A stretch of DNA of 64,000 nucleotides from Bradyrhizobium sp. CCGE-LA001 (GTDB lineage: Bacteria > Pseudomonadota > Alphaproteobacteria > Rhizobiales > Xanthobacteraceae): NCBI RefSeq assembly GCF_000296215.2, contig NZ_CP013949.1, positions 248,001 to 312,000 on the forward strand. The letters run 5' to 3'. A program made the translations under genes and the position numbers. Shown in pieces: positions 18,043 to 28,540 of the stretch. Positions within the stretch are counted from its first letter, which is position 1. Every line of letters begins with the position of its first letter. The notes beneath the pieces are model-generated. The model worked only from the letters and a program-made list of their open reading frames with translations, had not been told where the DNA came from and searched no databases.

Positions 18043-18388
18043 CAATCTACCCCTGCCCTCGAACGGATCGTCCAAATTCACGCAAACCGGCAATTGCCGC
18101 TTGCCCAGACAATCTTAACCGCGCCTGTTAACCGGATGGTTTCCAGGCACGGCCGCCAAGGGCCCGCCAGCAGGCGGAACAAAGAAAATGTTCGAAATAA
18201 AGTAAATGACTTGAAAACAACACTCGGAAGGAAAGATGCGGGCGCGACCGGGCACACCCTGACAAGCGCGTGAGGATGTGAACGGCCGTTGTTTTGGTTG
18301 GAGGGGAGCGCTGGCGCGGGATCCAATCTCATGTCCCGGACGCGCTGGAAGTAGCGCTGCGCTGCGTCCGGGGCACGAGATCGGAGCC
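18043..18388. other. Intergenic region with palindromic repeat
   Basis: No gene is seen in this 346-base gap. It holds the transpeptidase promoter side and an extragenic palindrome with 18-base arms at 18326-18343 and 18364-18381 (one mismatch), ending in CCCGGACGC / GCGTCCGGG words. The palindrome lies just after the acs stop and may act as its terminator. Confidence 0.6.
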
Positions 18389-20335
<1,947 letters not shown>

Positions 20336-20735
20336 GTTTCCCTCCACATACGGCAAGCCAGGCACAGGCTTCTGGTGTACCGACTTGATCGTTGAACGAT
20401 TATGCGTCGGGCTAACCGGACCCGACAAGGAGCACAAGCTGGACCTTCGGCGGGCTGCCGGCCATGCGGCGGATCAAGCCCGCTTGGTGCGATTGTCGCA
20501 GATCTGAAACAGGCCGGCGCTCCGGCTTCCGGGGCTTTACCCAATCGACCGGAACAGGCTTGCGCAGAGCGCCATGCGGCGAATGGAGGTATTTAGAGAC
20601 CTTTCCTCACCGATTCGGGACTCGCAATGCGGTTCGGAACACCCTAAATGGCCAACCCGGGTTCGGAGAGACCTCTTGGAACAAAAATTAGAACAGCGGC
20701 ATTGAACGGTAACAGACAGGGCTAGGCATAAGACT
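20336..20735. other. Divergent intergenic region
   Basis: This 400-base gap lies between the 5' ends of acs and the topoisomerase IB gene. No convincing gene, RNA or repeat is seen. The section nearest the topoisomerase start (about 20600-20730) is AT-richer and probably holds its promoter. Confidence 0.5.
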
Positions 20736-21902
20736 ATGATGGATCAGCAGAATCTCGGGACGATGCGGCCCGCTTCAGCCGATCCTGCGGCCATTGCCCT
20801 CGCCAAAGCCCTCGGACAATGGCCCAAGCCGGCCGGTTTCAGGCGTTCTAGCCCCAAAAAAACCTTCGACGGGGCGCCGGCGACGGTCGAAGCGCTCGCC
20901 AAGGAGCTCGGCCTACGGCTCGGCGATCAGAACGAGCTGACCATTCGCCGCATCAGGCGCGGCAAGGGCTATTCCTTCGTGCGACCCAACGGCGCTCATA
21001 TCCGCGACGCCCGCACCATCCGCCGGCTGCACGCCATGGCGGTGCCGCCGGCCTATCGCGAGGTGCGCTACTCCGCCGATCCGAGCTCGCATCTGCAGGC
21101 CGTGGGACGCGATGCCGCGGGCCGGCTGCAATATCGCTATCATGCCGATTGGGAGAAGGTCCGCGAGCATCGCAAGGCGCATCGCCTGGAGAAGCTCGTG
21201 GGCGCTCTGCCGAAGATTCGGCGCAAGGTCTCGGCATTCCTGTCGGGCGACAAGCCCACGCGTGAATTCGCGCTCTCGGCCGTGATCGAGCTGATCGCCC
21301 GCACGGCGATCCGTCCCGGCAATGAATCATATGCTCGTCTCAACGGCACCCGCGGCGCCACCACGCTGCTCAAGTCCAACGTGACGCTGGAAGACGATTG
21401 CTTCGTGCTGACCTTCAAGGCTAAGGGCGGCAAGGCCGTGCGGAAGGAGTGCGACGCCGCCAAGCTGGTGCGCGCAATCGGCATTTTGCAGGGCGTGCCC
21501 GGCAAGCGCATGTTCCAATATCGCGACGCCTACGGCATCGTGCGCGCGGTCAACACCACGCAGGTGAATGCGTTCTTGCGCGAGATCGCCGGCATTAAGA
21601 TCTCGCTGAAGGATTTTCGCACGCTGATGGCGTCCGCCGTGGTCGTGGAATCGCTGTCGCGGATCACGCCGGCGACCAGCCAGCGCGGCCGCAAGAAGCA
21701 GGTGCTGGACGCGATCCGTGCCGCCGCCGACCAGCTCTCCAATACGCCGGCGATCTGCCGCAAGAGCTACGTCCACGACACCATCGTCACCGCCTTCGAG
21801 GACGGCATCCTCGAACGCTTCGCCGCGACCATGAAGGGCCAGCGCTCGCAGGCGCGGCGCGAGCAGCTGCTGGCGCAGGTGGTGGCGACCGCGGCAGTGT
21901 GA
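20736..21902 (+). CDS. DNA topoisomerase IB (poxvirus/eukaryote type)
   Basis: The 388-residue enzyme relaxes supercoils by a 3'-phosphotyrosyl intermediate. The N-domain shows LTIRRIRRGKGYSFVRPNG and VPPAYREVRYS; the catalytic domain shows IRPGNESYARLNGTRGATTL and the active Tyr at position 345 in ICRKSYVHDTI. Bacterial TopIB proteins are usually 330-370 residues, so this is normal with a short N-terminal tail. Its start is ATG 20736 or the adjacent ATG 20739. Confidence 0.92.
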   Translation: MMDQQNLGTMRPASADPAAIALAKALGQWPKPAGFRRSSPKKTFDGAPATVEALAKELGLRLGDQNELTIRRIRRGKGYSFVRPNGAHIRDARTIRRLHAMAVPPAYREVRYSADPSSHLQAVGRDAAGRLQYRYHADWEKVREHRKAHRLEKLVGALPKIRRKVSAFLSGDKPTREFALSAVIELIARTAIRPGNESYARLNGTRGATTLLKSNVTLEDDCFVLTFKAKGGKAVRKECDAAKLVRAIGILQGVPGKRMFQYRDAYGIVRAVNTTQVNAFLREIAGIKISLKDFRTLMASAVVVESLSRITPATSQRGRKKQVLDAIRAAADQLSNTPAICRKSYVHDTIVTAFEDGILERFAATMKGQRSQARREQLLAQVVATAAV

Positions 21903-21912
21903 TCTGCCGTTG

Positions 21913-22368
21913 CTACGGCTTTTCTGACAAGCCCCTGTCGGGACCGGGATCGCCGCCGGCGGCTGCGCTCGTGAGCCGTTCCAGATAATGCGCCCATCCC
22001 TTTGCATGCGCAGCGGCCTGTTCCTCGGTCGGCAGGCCGCTATGGGTCATGCGCAGCAGCGTGCCGCCGTCGCGCTCGATCAGGTCGATCTCGATCAGGC
22101 TGGAGCCGGGCGGCACTTCCTGGCCATCTTCCCAGCCGAACGTGTAGGCCAGACGATGCACCGGCACGACTTCGCGGAAAGCACCGCGGGCGATGCGGCC
22201 GCGCGGGCCAACGCCCTTGAGCAGGTAGAGCCCGCCGGGATGCGGCTCCGTGGTCGCATCGGAGCCCATCCAGCTCAGGATTTTATCTGGGTCGGTCAGA
22301 TAGGCGAAGACGGTGGCGCGCGGGGCCGCGATCTGGGTCTCGCGCCGCACTATGAAGGGTTCGGTCAT
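21913..22368 (-). CDS. SRPBCC / Aha1-domain (AHSA1-like) protein
   Basis: This product of about 151 residues shows the Aha1/SRPBCC fold: RRETQIAAPRATVFAYLTDPDKILSWMGSDATTEPHPGG near the start and GWAHYLERL close to the end, as in START-like hydrophobic-pocket proteins. In bacteria these often pair with ArsR regulators; none is adjacent. The ATG at 22368 has AAGGA 7 bases ahead, so the upstream ATG at 22389 is less likely. Its stop faces the topoisomerase stop. Confidence 0.82.
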   Translation of the reverse strand: MTEPFIVRRETQIAAPRATVFAYLTDPDKILSWMGSDATTEPHPGGLYLLKGVGPRGRIARGAFREVVPVHRLAYTFGWEDGQEVPPGSSLIEIDLIERDGGTLLRMTHSGLPTEEQAAAHAKGWAHYLERLTSAAAGGDPGPDRGLSEKP

Positions 22369-22480
22369 TTGCGATCCTTGGGCGATCATCCCTGGACAGA
22401 CACCCGGACATGGCGGTGGTGACGCTGCCCGTCAAGGATTGCCCGTGACAAAGGCGGCGTGCCTTCGTCATGATCGGGCG

Positions 22481-23575
22481 ATGCAGCTCTCCCCGACGCT
22501 AGCCTGGCTTGTCGATGCTGCCTCAGACAGTCCTGGGGCGGACCGCCTGCTTGCGGAACTCGGCGCACATCTGGTCGCCGACGGCGTGCCGCTCGCGGCG
22601 GGCGCCTTGACACTGGAGGTGCCGCACCCGCTGATCGCAAAGCGGACCTGGTTGTGGCGTGCCGATAACGGTCGGGTGATCGAAGCGCTCGGCTTTGCAC
22701 CGGGTGGCCTCGCGCCCGATCCGCCCGACGATGCTGGCCGTCGTTGGTTGCGCGACATTGCGGGCGGCGAGGTGCACGAAGATATCGTCGGACGACCTGA
22801 TGGGCCGCAGCTCGGCTGGATCGGGCCGAGGCCGTTCACCGCAAGCGAGATCGAGCAGTTGCGTCAGGCGGCGCGATTTGCCGCAACGCCCCTCGCGGTG
22901 CTCGCCGGGCGTGCCACGTTGCGGGCGGCGCTGGATGCTTATCTCGGCAAGCGCAGCGCGGAACGGGTGCTCGCGGCACCGTTGCGGCGCGATCTCGGCG
23001 AGACCATTCAGGCCGCGCTGCTCTATGCCGACTTGCGCAACTTCACGCTCCTGTCGGAAACCAATCCGCCGGCCGATGTCATTGCGGCGCTCGATGCCTG
23101 GTTCGATCGCATCGCCGGTGCGGTTCACGCCTTTGGCGGCGAGGTGCTGAAATTCATCGGCGACGGCGTGCTGGCAATCTTTCCGGTGGTCGAGGCGTCA
23201 CCGCGCCATGCCTGCGAGGCCGCTCTGCGCGCGGCCGGCGCGGCCGAAGCCGGAATGGCCTTTCTCAACAAAGAGCGCCGCGGCCAGGGCCTGCCGCCAC
23301 TCGCGTTCGGCGCCGCGCTTCATCTCGGCGAGATGCTCTGGGGTAATATCGGCGCTGCCAACCGGCTCGACTTCACGGCGATCGGTCCCGCCGTCAATCT
23401 GGCGAGTCGTCTCGAGGGATTGTGCAAGCCGTTGGGGCGGACCGTGCTGGTGTCGGGCGCGCTCGCCGCGGAAACGGAGACGCCCCTCATCGCGCTCGGA
23501 TCGCATCCGCTGCGCGGCATTGCTTCGCCGTGCCAAGTCTTCGCATTGCCGGAGGCCCGAGCTGCGGAGCCGTAG
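22481..23575 (+). CDS. Class III adenylate/guanylate cyclase
   Basis: The 364-residue protein has an N-terminal sensor-like region (about 1-170) and a C-terminal cyclase domain. Metal-binding aspartates are in YADLRNFT and FIGDGVLAIF; VLKFIGDG supplies the base-recognition Lys and RLDFTAIGPAVNLASRL the second substrate element, with an Asp favouring ATP. It should make cAMP. No membrane segment is seen. The ATG at 22481 gives a compact start, though its ribosome site is weak. Confidence 0.85.
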   Translation: MQLSPTLAWLVDAASDSPGADRLLAELGAHLVADGVPLAAGALTLEVPHPLIAKRTWLWRADNGRVIEALGFAPGGLAPDPPDDAGRRWLRDIAGGEVHEDIVGRPDGPQLGWIGPRPFTASEIEQLRQAARFAATPLAVLAGRATLRAALDAYLGKRSAERVLAAPLRRDLGETIQAALLYADLRNFTLLSETNPPADVIAALDAWFDRIAGAVHAFGGEVLKFIGDGVLAIFPVVEASPRHACEAALRAAGAAEAGMAFLNKERRGQGLPPLAFGAALHLGEMLWGNIGAANRLDFTAIGPAVNLASRLEGLCKPLGRTVLVSGALAAETETPLIALGSHPLRGIASPCQVFALPEARAAEP

Positions 23576-23670
23576 GGTGGGCAAAGGCGCGCTCTTCGCG
23601 CGCCGTGCCCACCATCCAGCCGCGAGCTTTCATCTTGAATAGTGGGCACGCTGCGCTTTGCCCACCCTAC
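23572..23670. repeat. Palindromic extragenic repeat (GTAGGGTGGGCA type)
   Basis: The ends GTAGGGTGGGCAAAG and CTTTGCCCACCCTAC are perfect inverted copies, with inner GCGCGC hairpins. It lies between the convergent cyclase and EVE genes. It is a different family from the CGTCAT-type repeats. Confidence 0.75.
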
Positions 23671-23690
23671 AACTCTGAGGCTGGATAAGC

Positions 23691-24104
23691 CTAAACCCCA
23701 CCCATCTTGCAGACGAGCTTCCACTCCTCCGCCGTCACCGGCTGCACCGACAGCCGCGAATATTTCACCAGCGCCATGTCTTTGAGCTTGGTCTCGGCCT
23801 TGATCGCGGCCATGGTCACCGGCGTCTTCAAGGGCTTGTCGGCCTTGATGTCGACGCAGACGAATTTTTCGGTCTTGTCGGTCGGGTCCGGATAGGCCTC
23901 CTTGATGATCTCCGCGATGCCGACAATCTCCTTGCCCTCGTTGGAATGATAGAAGAACGCCTTGTCGCCCTTCTTCATGGCAACGAGATTCTGGCGCGCG
24001 GTGTAGTTGCGCACGCCGGTCCAGGCCTCGCCCTTGGCGCCCTTCGCGACCTGCTGGTCCCAGGACCACACCGACGGTTCGGATTTCACCAGCCAGTAGT
24101 TCAT
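23691..24104 (-). CDS. EVE domain protein
   Basis: The 137-residue protein is a single EVE domain (PUA-like fold): MNYWLVKSEPSVWSWDQQ at the start, GVRNYTARQNL and GDKAFFYHSN in the middle. EVE domains bind modified bases in DNA or RNA and occur both as housekeeping proteins and as parts of modification-dependent restriction. Here it stands alone next to gpsA, which suggests the housekeeping form. The ATG at 24104 gives the family start. Confidence 0.88.
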   Translation of the reverse strand: MNYWLVKSEPSVWSWDQQVAKGAKGEAWTGVRNYTARQNLVAMKKGDKAFFYHSNEGKEIVGIAEIIKEAYPDPTDKTEKFVCVDIKADKPLKTPVTMAAIKAETKLKDMALVKYSRLSVQPVTAEEWKLVCKMGGV

Positions 24105-24121
24105 CGCACGCCCTATCCATT

Positions 24122-24211
24122 CGTCATGGCCGGGCTTGTCCCGGCCATCCACGTCTCTGCAACCAATTCAATATCAAGACGTGGATGCCCGCGACAAGCG
24201 CGGGCATGACA
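24122..24211. repeat. Composite palindromic extragenic repeat
   Basis: Two hairpins, CGTCATGGCCGGGCTTGTCCCGGCCA and GCCCGCGACAAGCGCGGGC, are linked by an AT-rich spacer; the flanks CCACGTCT and AGACGTGG are inverted to each other. It is a member of the CGTCAT family also seen at 1383 and 55474. Confidence 0.75.
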
Positions 24212-24218
24212 GAGGATG

Positions 24219-25199
24219 TCATTCCTCTGCCTTGAAGGGGCGCGTCATCAGTGCCGAGATCGCAGTGTCGATCGTGCTCCGGCCGCTCAGGATCGACGCG
24301 ACCGCGTTCGATACCGGCATCTCGATGTTTTGCGAAGCCGCGAGTTCGATCAACACCGGTGCGGTGGACTCGCCTTCCGCGAGCTTGCCCGCAGCCGGCT
24401 GCTCGCCGCGGCCGAGCGCGAGGCCGAGTGCGAAATTACGCGATTGCGGGCTCGAGCAAGTCAAAATGAGGTCGCCGAGGCCGGACAGGCCCGTGAGCGT
24501 CTCGCCGCGTGCGCCGAGGGCACGGCCGAGACGCGTCAACTCGGCAAATCCGCGTGTGGTCAGCGCAGCTTGCGCGGAGGCGCCGAGCTTGCGCCCGACC
24601 GCGATGCCGACCGCGATCGCCAGCACGTTCTTGGCGGCGCCGCCGATCTCGACGCCACGGATGTCGGTCGTGTGATACGGTCTGAATGTCGGCGAGCCCA
24701 GCGCCTGCACCAGGTTACTTGCCAGCGCCTCTTCCTTCGCGGCCAGCGTCACCGCGGTCGGCAGGCCGCGCGCGACGTCGTCGGCGAAACTCGGGCCCGA
24801 CAGGATCGCGGGCAGCGCATGCGGCGCCGCTTCGGTGATCACGTCGGTCATGAATTTATGGGTGCCGTGCTCAATGCCCTTGGCGCAGGCGACGACCGGC
24901 ACCGGCTTTGCCATGTGGGAAGCCAGCAGGTTGACCGCGCCGCGCAGGTGTTGCGCGGGCGTCGCGATCAACAGCATGTCGGCGCGCGCAGCGAGGGCCA
25001 GATCGCTCGTCACGACGATCTCCGGAGCGATCGGCACGCGGGGCAGCCGTGGATTGTCGCGCGTTGCGGCAATCCGGTCCGCATGCTCGGCATTGCGCGC
25101 CCACAGCGTCACATTCCGTCCTGCCCGCGCCGCCACGGTGGCCAGCGCGGTGCCCCAGGCACCCGCTCCGATCACCGCGACGGACTGGAACGCGGTCAT
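24219..25199 (-). CDS. gpsA: Glycerol-3-phosphate dehydrogenase [NAD(P)+]
   Basis: The 326-residue enzyme reduces dihydroxyacetone phosphate to sn-glycerol 3-phosphate for phospholipid synthesis. The N-terminal Rossmann motif is VIGAGAWGTALA (residues 9-20); the active-site region holds ACAKGIEHGT and, further on, EIGGAAKNVLAIAVGI. It starts only 2 bases after the tsaD stop, so the two are almost certainly co-transcribed. Confidence 0.94.
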   Translation of the reverse strand: MTAFQSVAVIGAGAWGTALATVAARAGRNVTLWARNAEHADRIAATRDNPRLPRVPIAPEIVVTSDLALAARADMLLIATPAQHLRGAVNLLASHMAKPVPVVACAKGIEHGTHKFMTDVITEAAPHALPAILSGPSFADDVARGLPTAVTLAAKEEALASNLVQALGSPTFRPYHTTDIRGVEIGGAAKNVLAIAVGIAVGRKLGASAQAALTTRGFAELTRLGRALGARGETLTGLSGLGDLILTCSSPQSRNFALGLALGRGEQPAAGKLAEGESTAPVLIELAASQNIEMPVSNAVASILSGRSTIDTAISALMTRPFKAEE

Positions 25200-25201
25200 G
25201 G

Positions 25202-26275
25202 CTAATATCCCGCCCGCGTCTTGCCGTAACCCGCCGGTGCCGTCGCGTTGGCATCGAGCAGCCAGCGCGCGCGGGGCTGCGCGTCCATCGTGTCGGTCAT
25301 GCCGAGCGCGAGACGCTCGGCGCCGGCCCAGGCGATCATCGCGCCGTTGTCGGTGCAGAGCGCCGGCGGCGGCATGATCAGCTCTGTCCCGGCCCGCTGC
25401 GCGACGTCGTGCAGGGCGCCACGGATCGCCTGATTGGCGGCCACGCCGCCGGCGGCCACGAGCGCACGCGGTGCGCCGAACTGCTCGCGGAAAAGCTTCA
25501 GGCCGACGCTCAGCCGGTCCGCCGTCGAGTCCAGCACGGCGGCCTGGAAGCTGGCGCAGAGATCGCTGACGTCCTGCGGCGTGAGCTCAGCGATCCGGCT
25601 CGCTTCGGTACGTACCGCTGTCTTCAAGCCCGACAGCGAGAAATTGGCATCGGGACGGCCCTGCATCGGCCGGGGGAAGGCGAAGCGTGCGGCGTCGCCG
25701 CTTGCGGCAGCACGCTCGACCTGCGGACCGCCGGGATAGGGCAGGCCCAGCATCTTGGCGACCTTGTCGAAGGCCTCGCCGATGGCGTCGTCGACCGTGG
25801 TGCCGAGCCGCACATATTGGCCGACGCCGGTCACTGCCACGATCTGGGTGTGTCCGCCCGAGGCAAGGAACAGGCAATAGGGAAATTCGATGCCATCGGT
25901 AAGGCGCGGCGTCAGCGCATGCGCCTCCAGATGGTTCACCGCGACCAGCGGCGTGTCGTGCACCATCGCGATCGCCTTGGCGGTGGTGAGCCCGACGATG
26001 ACACCGCCGATCAGCCCCGGCCCTGCGGCCGCCGCGACGCCGCCGAGCTGGGCGAAGCCGATGCCGGCCTCGCGCATCGCGCGGTCGATGATGCCGTCGA
26101 GCAGATCGACATGGGCGCGGGCTGCGATCTCCGGCACCACGCCGCCGAAGCGGGCGTGCTCTTCGACCTGCGACCGCACGATGTTGGACAGGATCCTGCC
26201 GCTGCCGTCGGGTGCGCGCTCGATCACGGCCGCGGCGGTTTCGTCGCAGGTGGTTTCGATGCCCAATACCAGCAT
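25202..26275 (-). CDS. tsaD: tRNA N6-adenosine threonylcarbamoyltransferase
   Basis: The 357-residue ASKHA-fold enzyme transfers threonylcarbamoyl to A37 of ANN-decoding tRNAs. Motifs are GIETTCDETAAAV at the start, NHLEAHAL with the metal-binding histidines, and FLASGGHTQIV. The ATG at 26275 is chosen because the extended frame begins with TTG. First gene of a tsaD-gpsA unit, divergent from hemD. Confidence 0.94.
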   Translation of the reverse strand: MLVLGIETTCDETAAAVIERAPDGSGRILSNIVRSQVEEHARFGGVVPEIAARAHVDLLDGIIDRAMREAGIGFAQLGGVAAAAGPGLIGGVIVGLTTAKAIAMVHDTPLVAVNHLEAHALTPRLTDGIEFPYCLFLASGGHTQIVAVTGVGQYVRLGTTVDDAIGEAFDKVAKMLGLPYPGGPQVERAAASGDAARFAFPRPMQGRPDANFSLSGLKTAVRTEASRIAELTPQDVSDLCASFQAAVLDSTADRLSVGLKLFREQFGAPRALVAAGGVAANQAIRGALHDVAQRAGTELIMPPPALCTDNGAMIAWAGAERLALGMTDTMDAQPRARWLLDANATAPAGYGKTRAGY

Positions 26276-26423
26276 TGGCGAATTGTTATCCAATTTGCGC
26301 CCTTGCGCTCATCCGGAAAGCCGAGTTCTGGTACGTCCGGTAGCATTCCGGGGATGGCTTGCGCAATCGCCACGCGCGGTCGTCCTCGTCCATGCGCCGC
26401 CAATTGGTTCGGGAACAGCAGCG

Positions 26424-27170
26424 ATGTCCATTCTTGTCACACGGCCGCATCCCGACAATGAGGCGACGGCAGAGAATTTGCGCGCGCGGGGGTACGCGGT
26501 GTTGCTTGCGCCTGTGCTCAAGTTCGAGCCGGTCGCTTTTCACGCCGAGAGAGAGACGAGCTATGACGGCATCGTCGTCACATCAGCCAATGCGATTCGC
26601 GGCATCGCGCCGCAACTGCCGGACCTTGGTCTGGCGCACCTGCCGCTGTTTGCGGTCGGCGAGCACACGGCCGCCGCGGCACGCGACGCCGGCTTTGCCG
26701 ACGTGACCGTAGCCGGCGGCGATGCGGCGGCGCTGCGCGGCAAGGTGGTGCAGGGTGCACGCGACAAGGTGCTGAAGAAGAACTGCACGCTGCTTTACCT
26801 GGCGGGCGCGGATCTGTCGCGCGATCTCGGCGGTGAGCTCGGCGCCGAAGGATTCAACGTGGTCACGCAGACCACCTATCGCATGGCGCCCGTCAAGGTG
26901 CTGCCGCGCGAGGTGTGCGATGGCTTCGCTGCCCACGGCATCGAGGCGGTGCTGCATTACTCCCGGCGCAGCGCACGGGCGTTCCTGGACGCGGCGCGGG
27001 AGGAAGGTGTTGAAATCTCGGCGCTGGCGATACCGCAATGCTGCCTGTCCGAGACGGTTGCTGGCGTGCTCCGCGAGGCCGGCGCGTCGCAGGTTCTGGT
27101 CGCGGCCACGCCGGACGAAAATGCCCTGTTCGACACCTTGGAGCGTGCTTTGCGCACCCGTTTGGCGTAA
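26424..27170 (+). CDS. hemD: Uroporphyrinogen-III synthase
   Basis: The 248-residue protein fits HemD, which closes and inverts ring D of hydroxymethylbilane in tetrapyrrole synthesis. It opens SILVTRPHPDNEATAENLRARGYAVLLAPVLKF, has YDGIVVTSANAIRG in the middle and GIEAVLHYSRRSARAFL further on. HemD sequences diverge strongly, so context helps: a Mic60-like gene and hemY follow, the usual alphaproteobacterial cluster. hemC, often just upstream in related genomes, is absent; tsaD lies there instead. The ATG at 26424 follows GGGAACAG. Confidence 0.85.
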   Translation: MSILVTRPHPDNEATAENLRARGYAVLLAPVLKFEPVAFHAERETSYDGIVVTSANAIRGIAPQLPDLGLAHLPLFAVGEHTAAAARDAGFADVTVAGGDAAALRGKVVQGARDKVLKKNCTLLYLAGADLSRDLGGELGAEGFNVVTQTTYRMAPVKVLPREVCDGFAAHGIEAVLHYSRRSARAFLDAAREEGVEISALAIPQCCLSETVAGVLREAGASQVLVAATPDENALFDTLERALRTRLA

Positions 27171-27195
27171 GAGGTCGGCCCGAATCCGACACAAT

Positions 27196-27216
27196 CGGAT
27201 CCTCCCAAAGGATCCG
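27196..27216 (+). other. Small hairpin between hemD and the Mic60-like gene
   Basis: Perfect 8-bp arms CGGATCCT and AGGATCCG flank a 5-base loop. There is no T tract, so it may be an attenuator or RNA-stability element rather than a terminator. Confidence 0.4.
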
Positions 27217-27248
27217 TGCAAGGTATGGAAATGTGAGGAACCGTCACG

Positions 27249-28505
27249 ATGGCCGACGACAAGCCTGAAGACGCAGGATTGGCCCCCGACGCCGGTCGTG
27301 CCAAGCGCACCCCGCCCACCATCGACCTCGAGGCGACCGAAGTCTCGACCCAGCCGCAGGAGGCGGCGGGCGAGCCCGCAGCTCAGCCGCCGCTAGAGCT
27401 CGCCGAGACCGCGCAACCACAATCCGAGCAGGCCAAGTCCGAAGAGGTTCAGCCCGAAGAGCTTCAGCCCGAGCACGCCGACCCCGGGCCGGAGCGCAAT
27501 GAGGCGGAAGCCGCCATCGCGGCTGCCGCCGTGTCGCCGCCGATTTCGCCTTGGGTGATCGCGCCGTTCTCCGGCGCTGCGGCCGCGGCCGTCGTGATCG
27601 CGGTCGGCTGGATGCTGGGCTGGCCCGCGGTGCAGGCGCCGCCTGCCGCACCACAAGTCACGAGCGCGACGGTCGACGCGCTCAGCGGGCGTGTCAGCGC
27701 AGTCGAAGCCAAGGCGGGCAAGCCCGTCGCCGATCCGGCGACGGCGGCGCGAATCGATGCGCTGGAGAAAACCGTCGGCAGCCTGCGTAGCGACCTCGCC
27801 AATCTGCGCGCGCAATCCGACAAGACAGCGAGCGCACTGAATGACGTGAAGCCCGCGCCCGATCTTTCCGCGCTCAACGACCGCATCGCGCAGCTCGAAC
27901 GCGCCAGCAAGGCCGAACGGGCCGAGATCGCGCAGCAGGGCGAGAAGATTGCCGACGTCAAGGCAATGGACGACAGGCCGCTGCGCCACGTGGTGGCCGC
28001 CGCTCTGCTCGACGTCGCGGTTCGCCATGGCGATCCCTATCAGCAGCAGTTGGCGGCGGCGCGGTCGCTGGCGGCCAAGCCCGATACGCTGAAGCCGCTC
28101 GATACGTTCGCATCATCGGGCATTCCGACGCCGGTCGCGCTGAGCCGCGAGCTGCTCACCATCGTTCCGAAGCTGTCGCCGCCGGCGGAAGCCCAGGCCG
28201 GTGGCGCCGGTATCGTCGAGCGTCTCCAGGCGGGCGCATCGAAGCTCGTCCGCATCGAGCGCACCGACGGCGTCGGCAATGACCGCGGTGCGATCGTGGC
28301 GCGCGTCACGGCGGCGGCGCTGCGCAACGATTTCGTCGAGGCGCGTCGCGAGTTGAAATCGCTGCCGGAGGCCGATCGCACCGCGGCGCGGGCTTGGCTC
28401 GACAAGGCCGATGCCCGCGATGCCGCGCTCGCCGCATCTCGCAAATTCGCCGACGATGCCATGGCGGATCTCGCCAAATCCGATTCAGTCAAGCCCGCTC
28501 AATAA
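27249..28505 (+). CDS. Mic60/mitofilin-like inner-membrane protein
   Basis: The 418-residue protein has a Pro/Glu/Gln-rich N-terminus, one membrane segment at about residues 98-122 (WVIAPFSGAAAAAVVIAVGWMLGW), a coiled-coil region (about 135-240, heptad-like VEAKAG, LEKTVGSLRSDLANLRAQ) and a C-terminal mitofilin domain (DRPLRHVVAAALLDVAVRHGDP). Alphaproteobacterial homologues (COG4223) shape intracytoplasmic membranes and sit between hemD and hemY, as here. It is anchored in the inner membrane with the bulk in the periplasm. The ATG at 27249 has GAGGAA upstream. Confidence 0.85.
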   Translation: MADDKPEDAGLAPDAGRAKRTPPTIDLEATEVSTQPQEAAGEPAAQPPLELAETAQPQSEQAKSEEVQPEELQPEHADPGPERNEAEAAIAAAAVSPPISPWVIAPFSGAAAAAVVIAVGWMLGWPAVQAPPAAPQVTSATVDALSGRVSAVEAKAGKPVADPATAARIDALEKTVGSLRSDLANLRAQSDKTASALNDVKPAPDLSALNDRIAQLERASKAERAEIAQQGEKIADVKAMDDRPLRHVVAAALLDVAVRHGDPYQQQLAAARSLAAKPDTLKPLDTFASSGIPTPVALSRELLTIVPKLSPPAEAQAGGAGIVERLQAGASKLVRIERTDGVGNDRGAIVARVTAAALRNDFVEARRELKSLPEADRTAARAWLDKADARDAALAASRKFADDAMADLAKSDSVKPAQ

Positions 28506-28540
28506 GGTTCGCGCAACAATCAGCGCGTATAGGGACTGTC

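Noticed and set aside
25049..26461. Long plus-strand frame opposite gpsA and tsaD
   Set aside because: It is the complement of two well-supported genes; high GC makes such shadows common.
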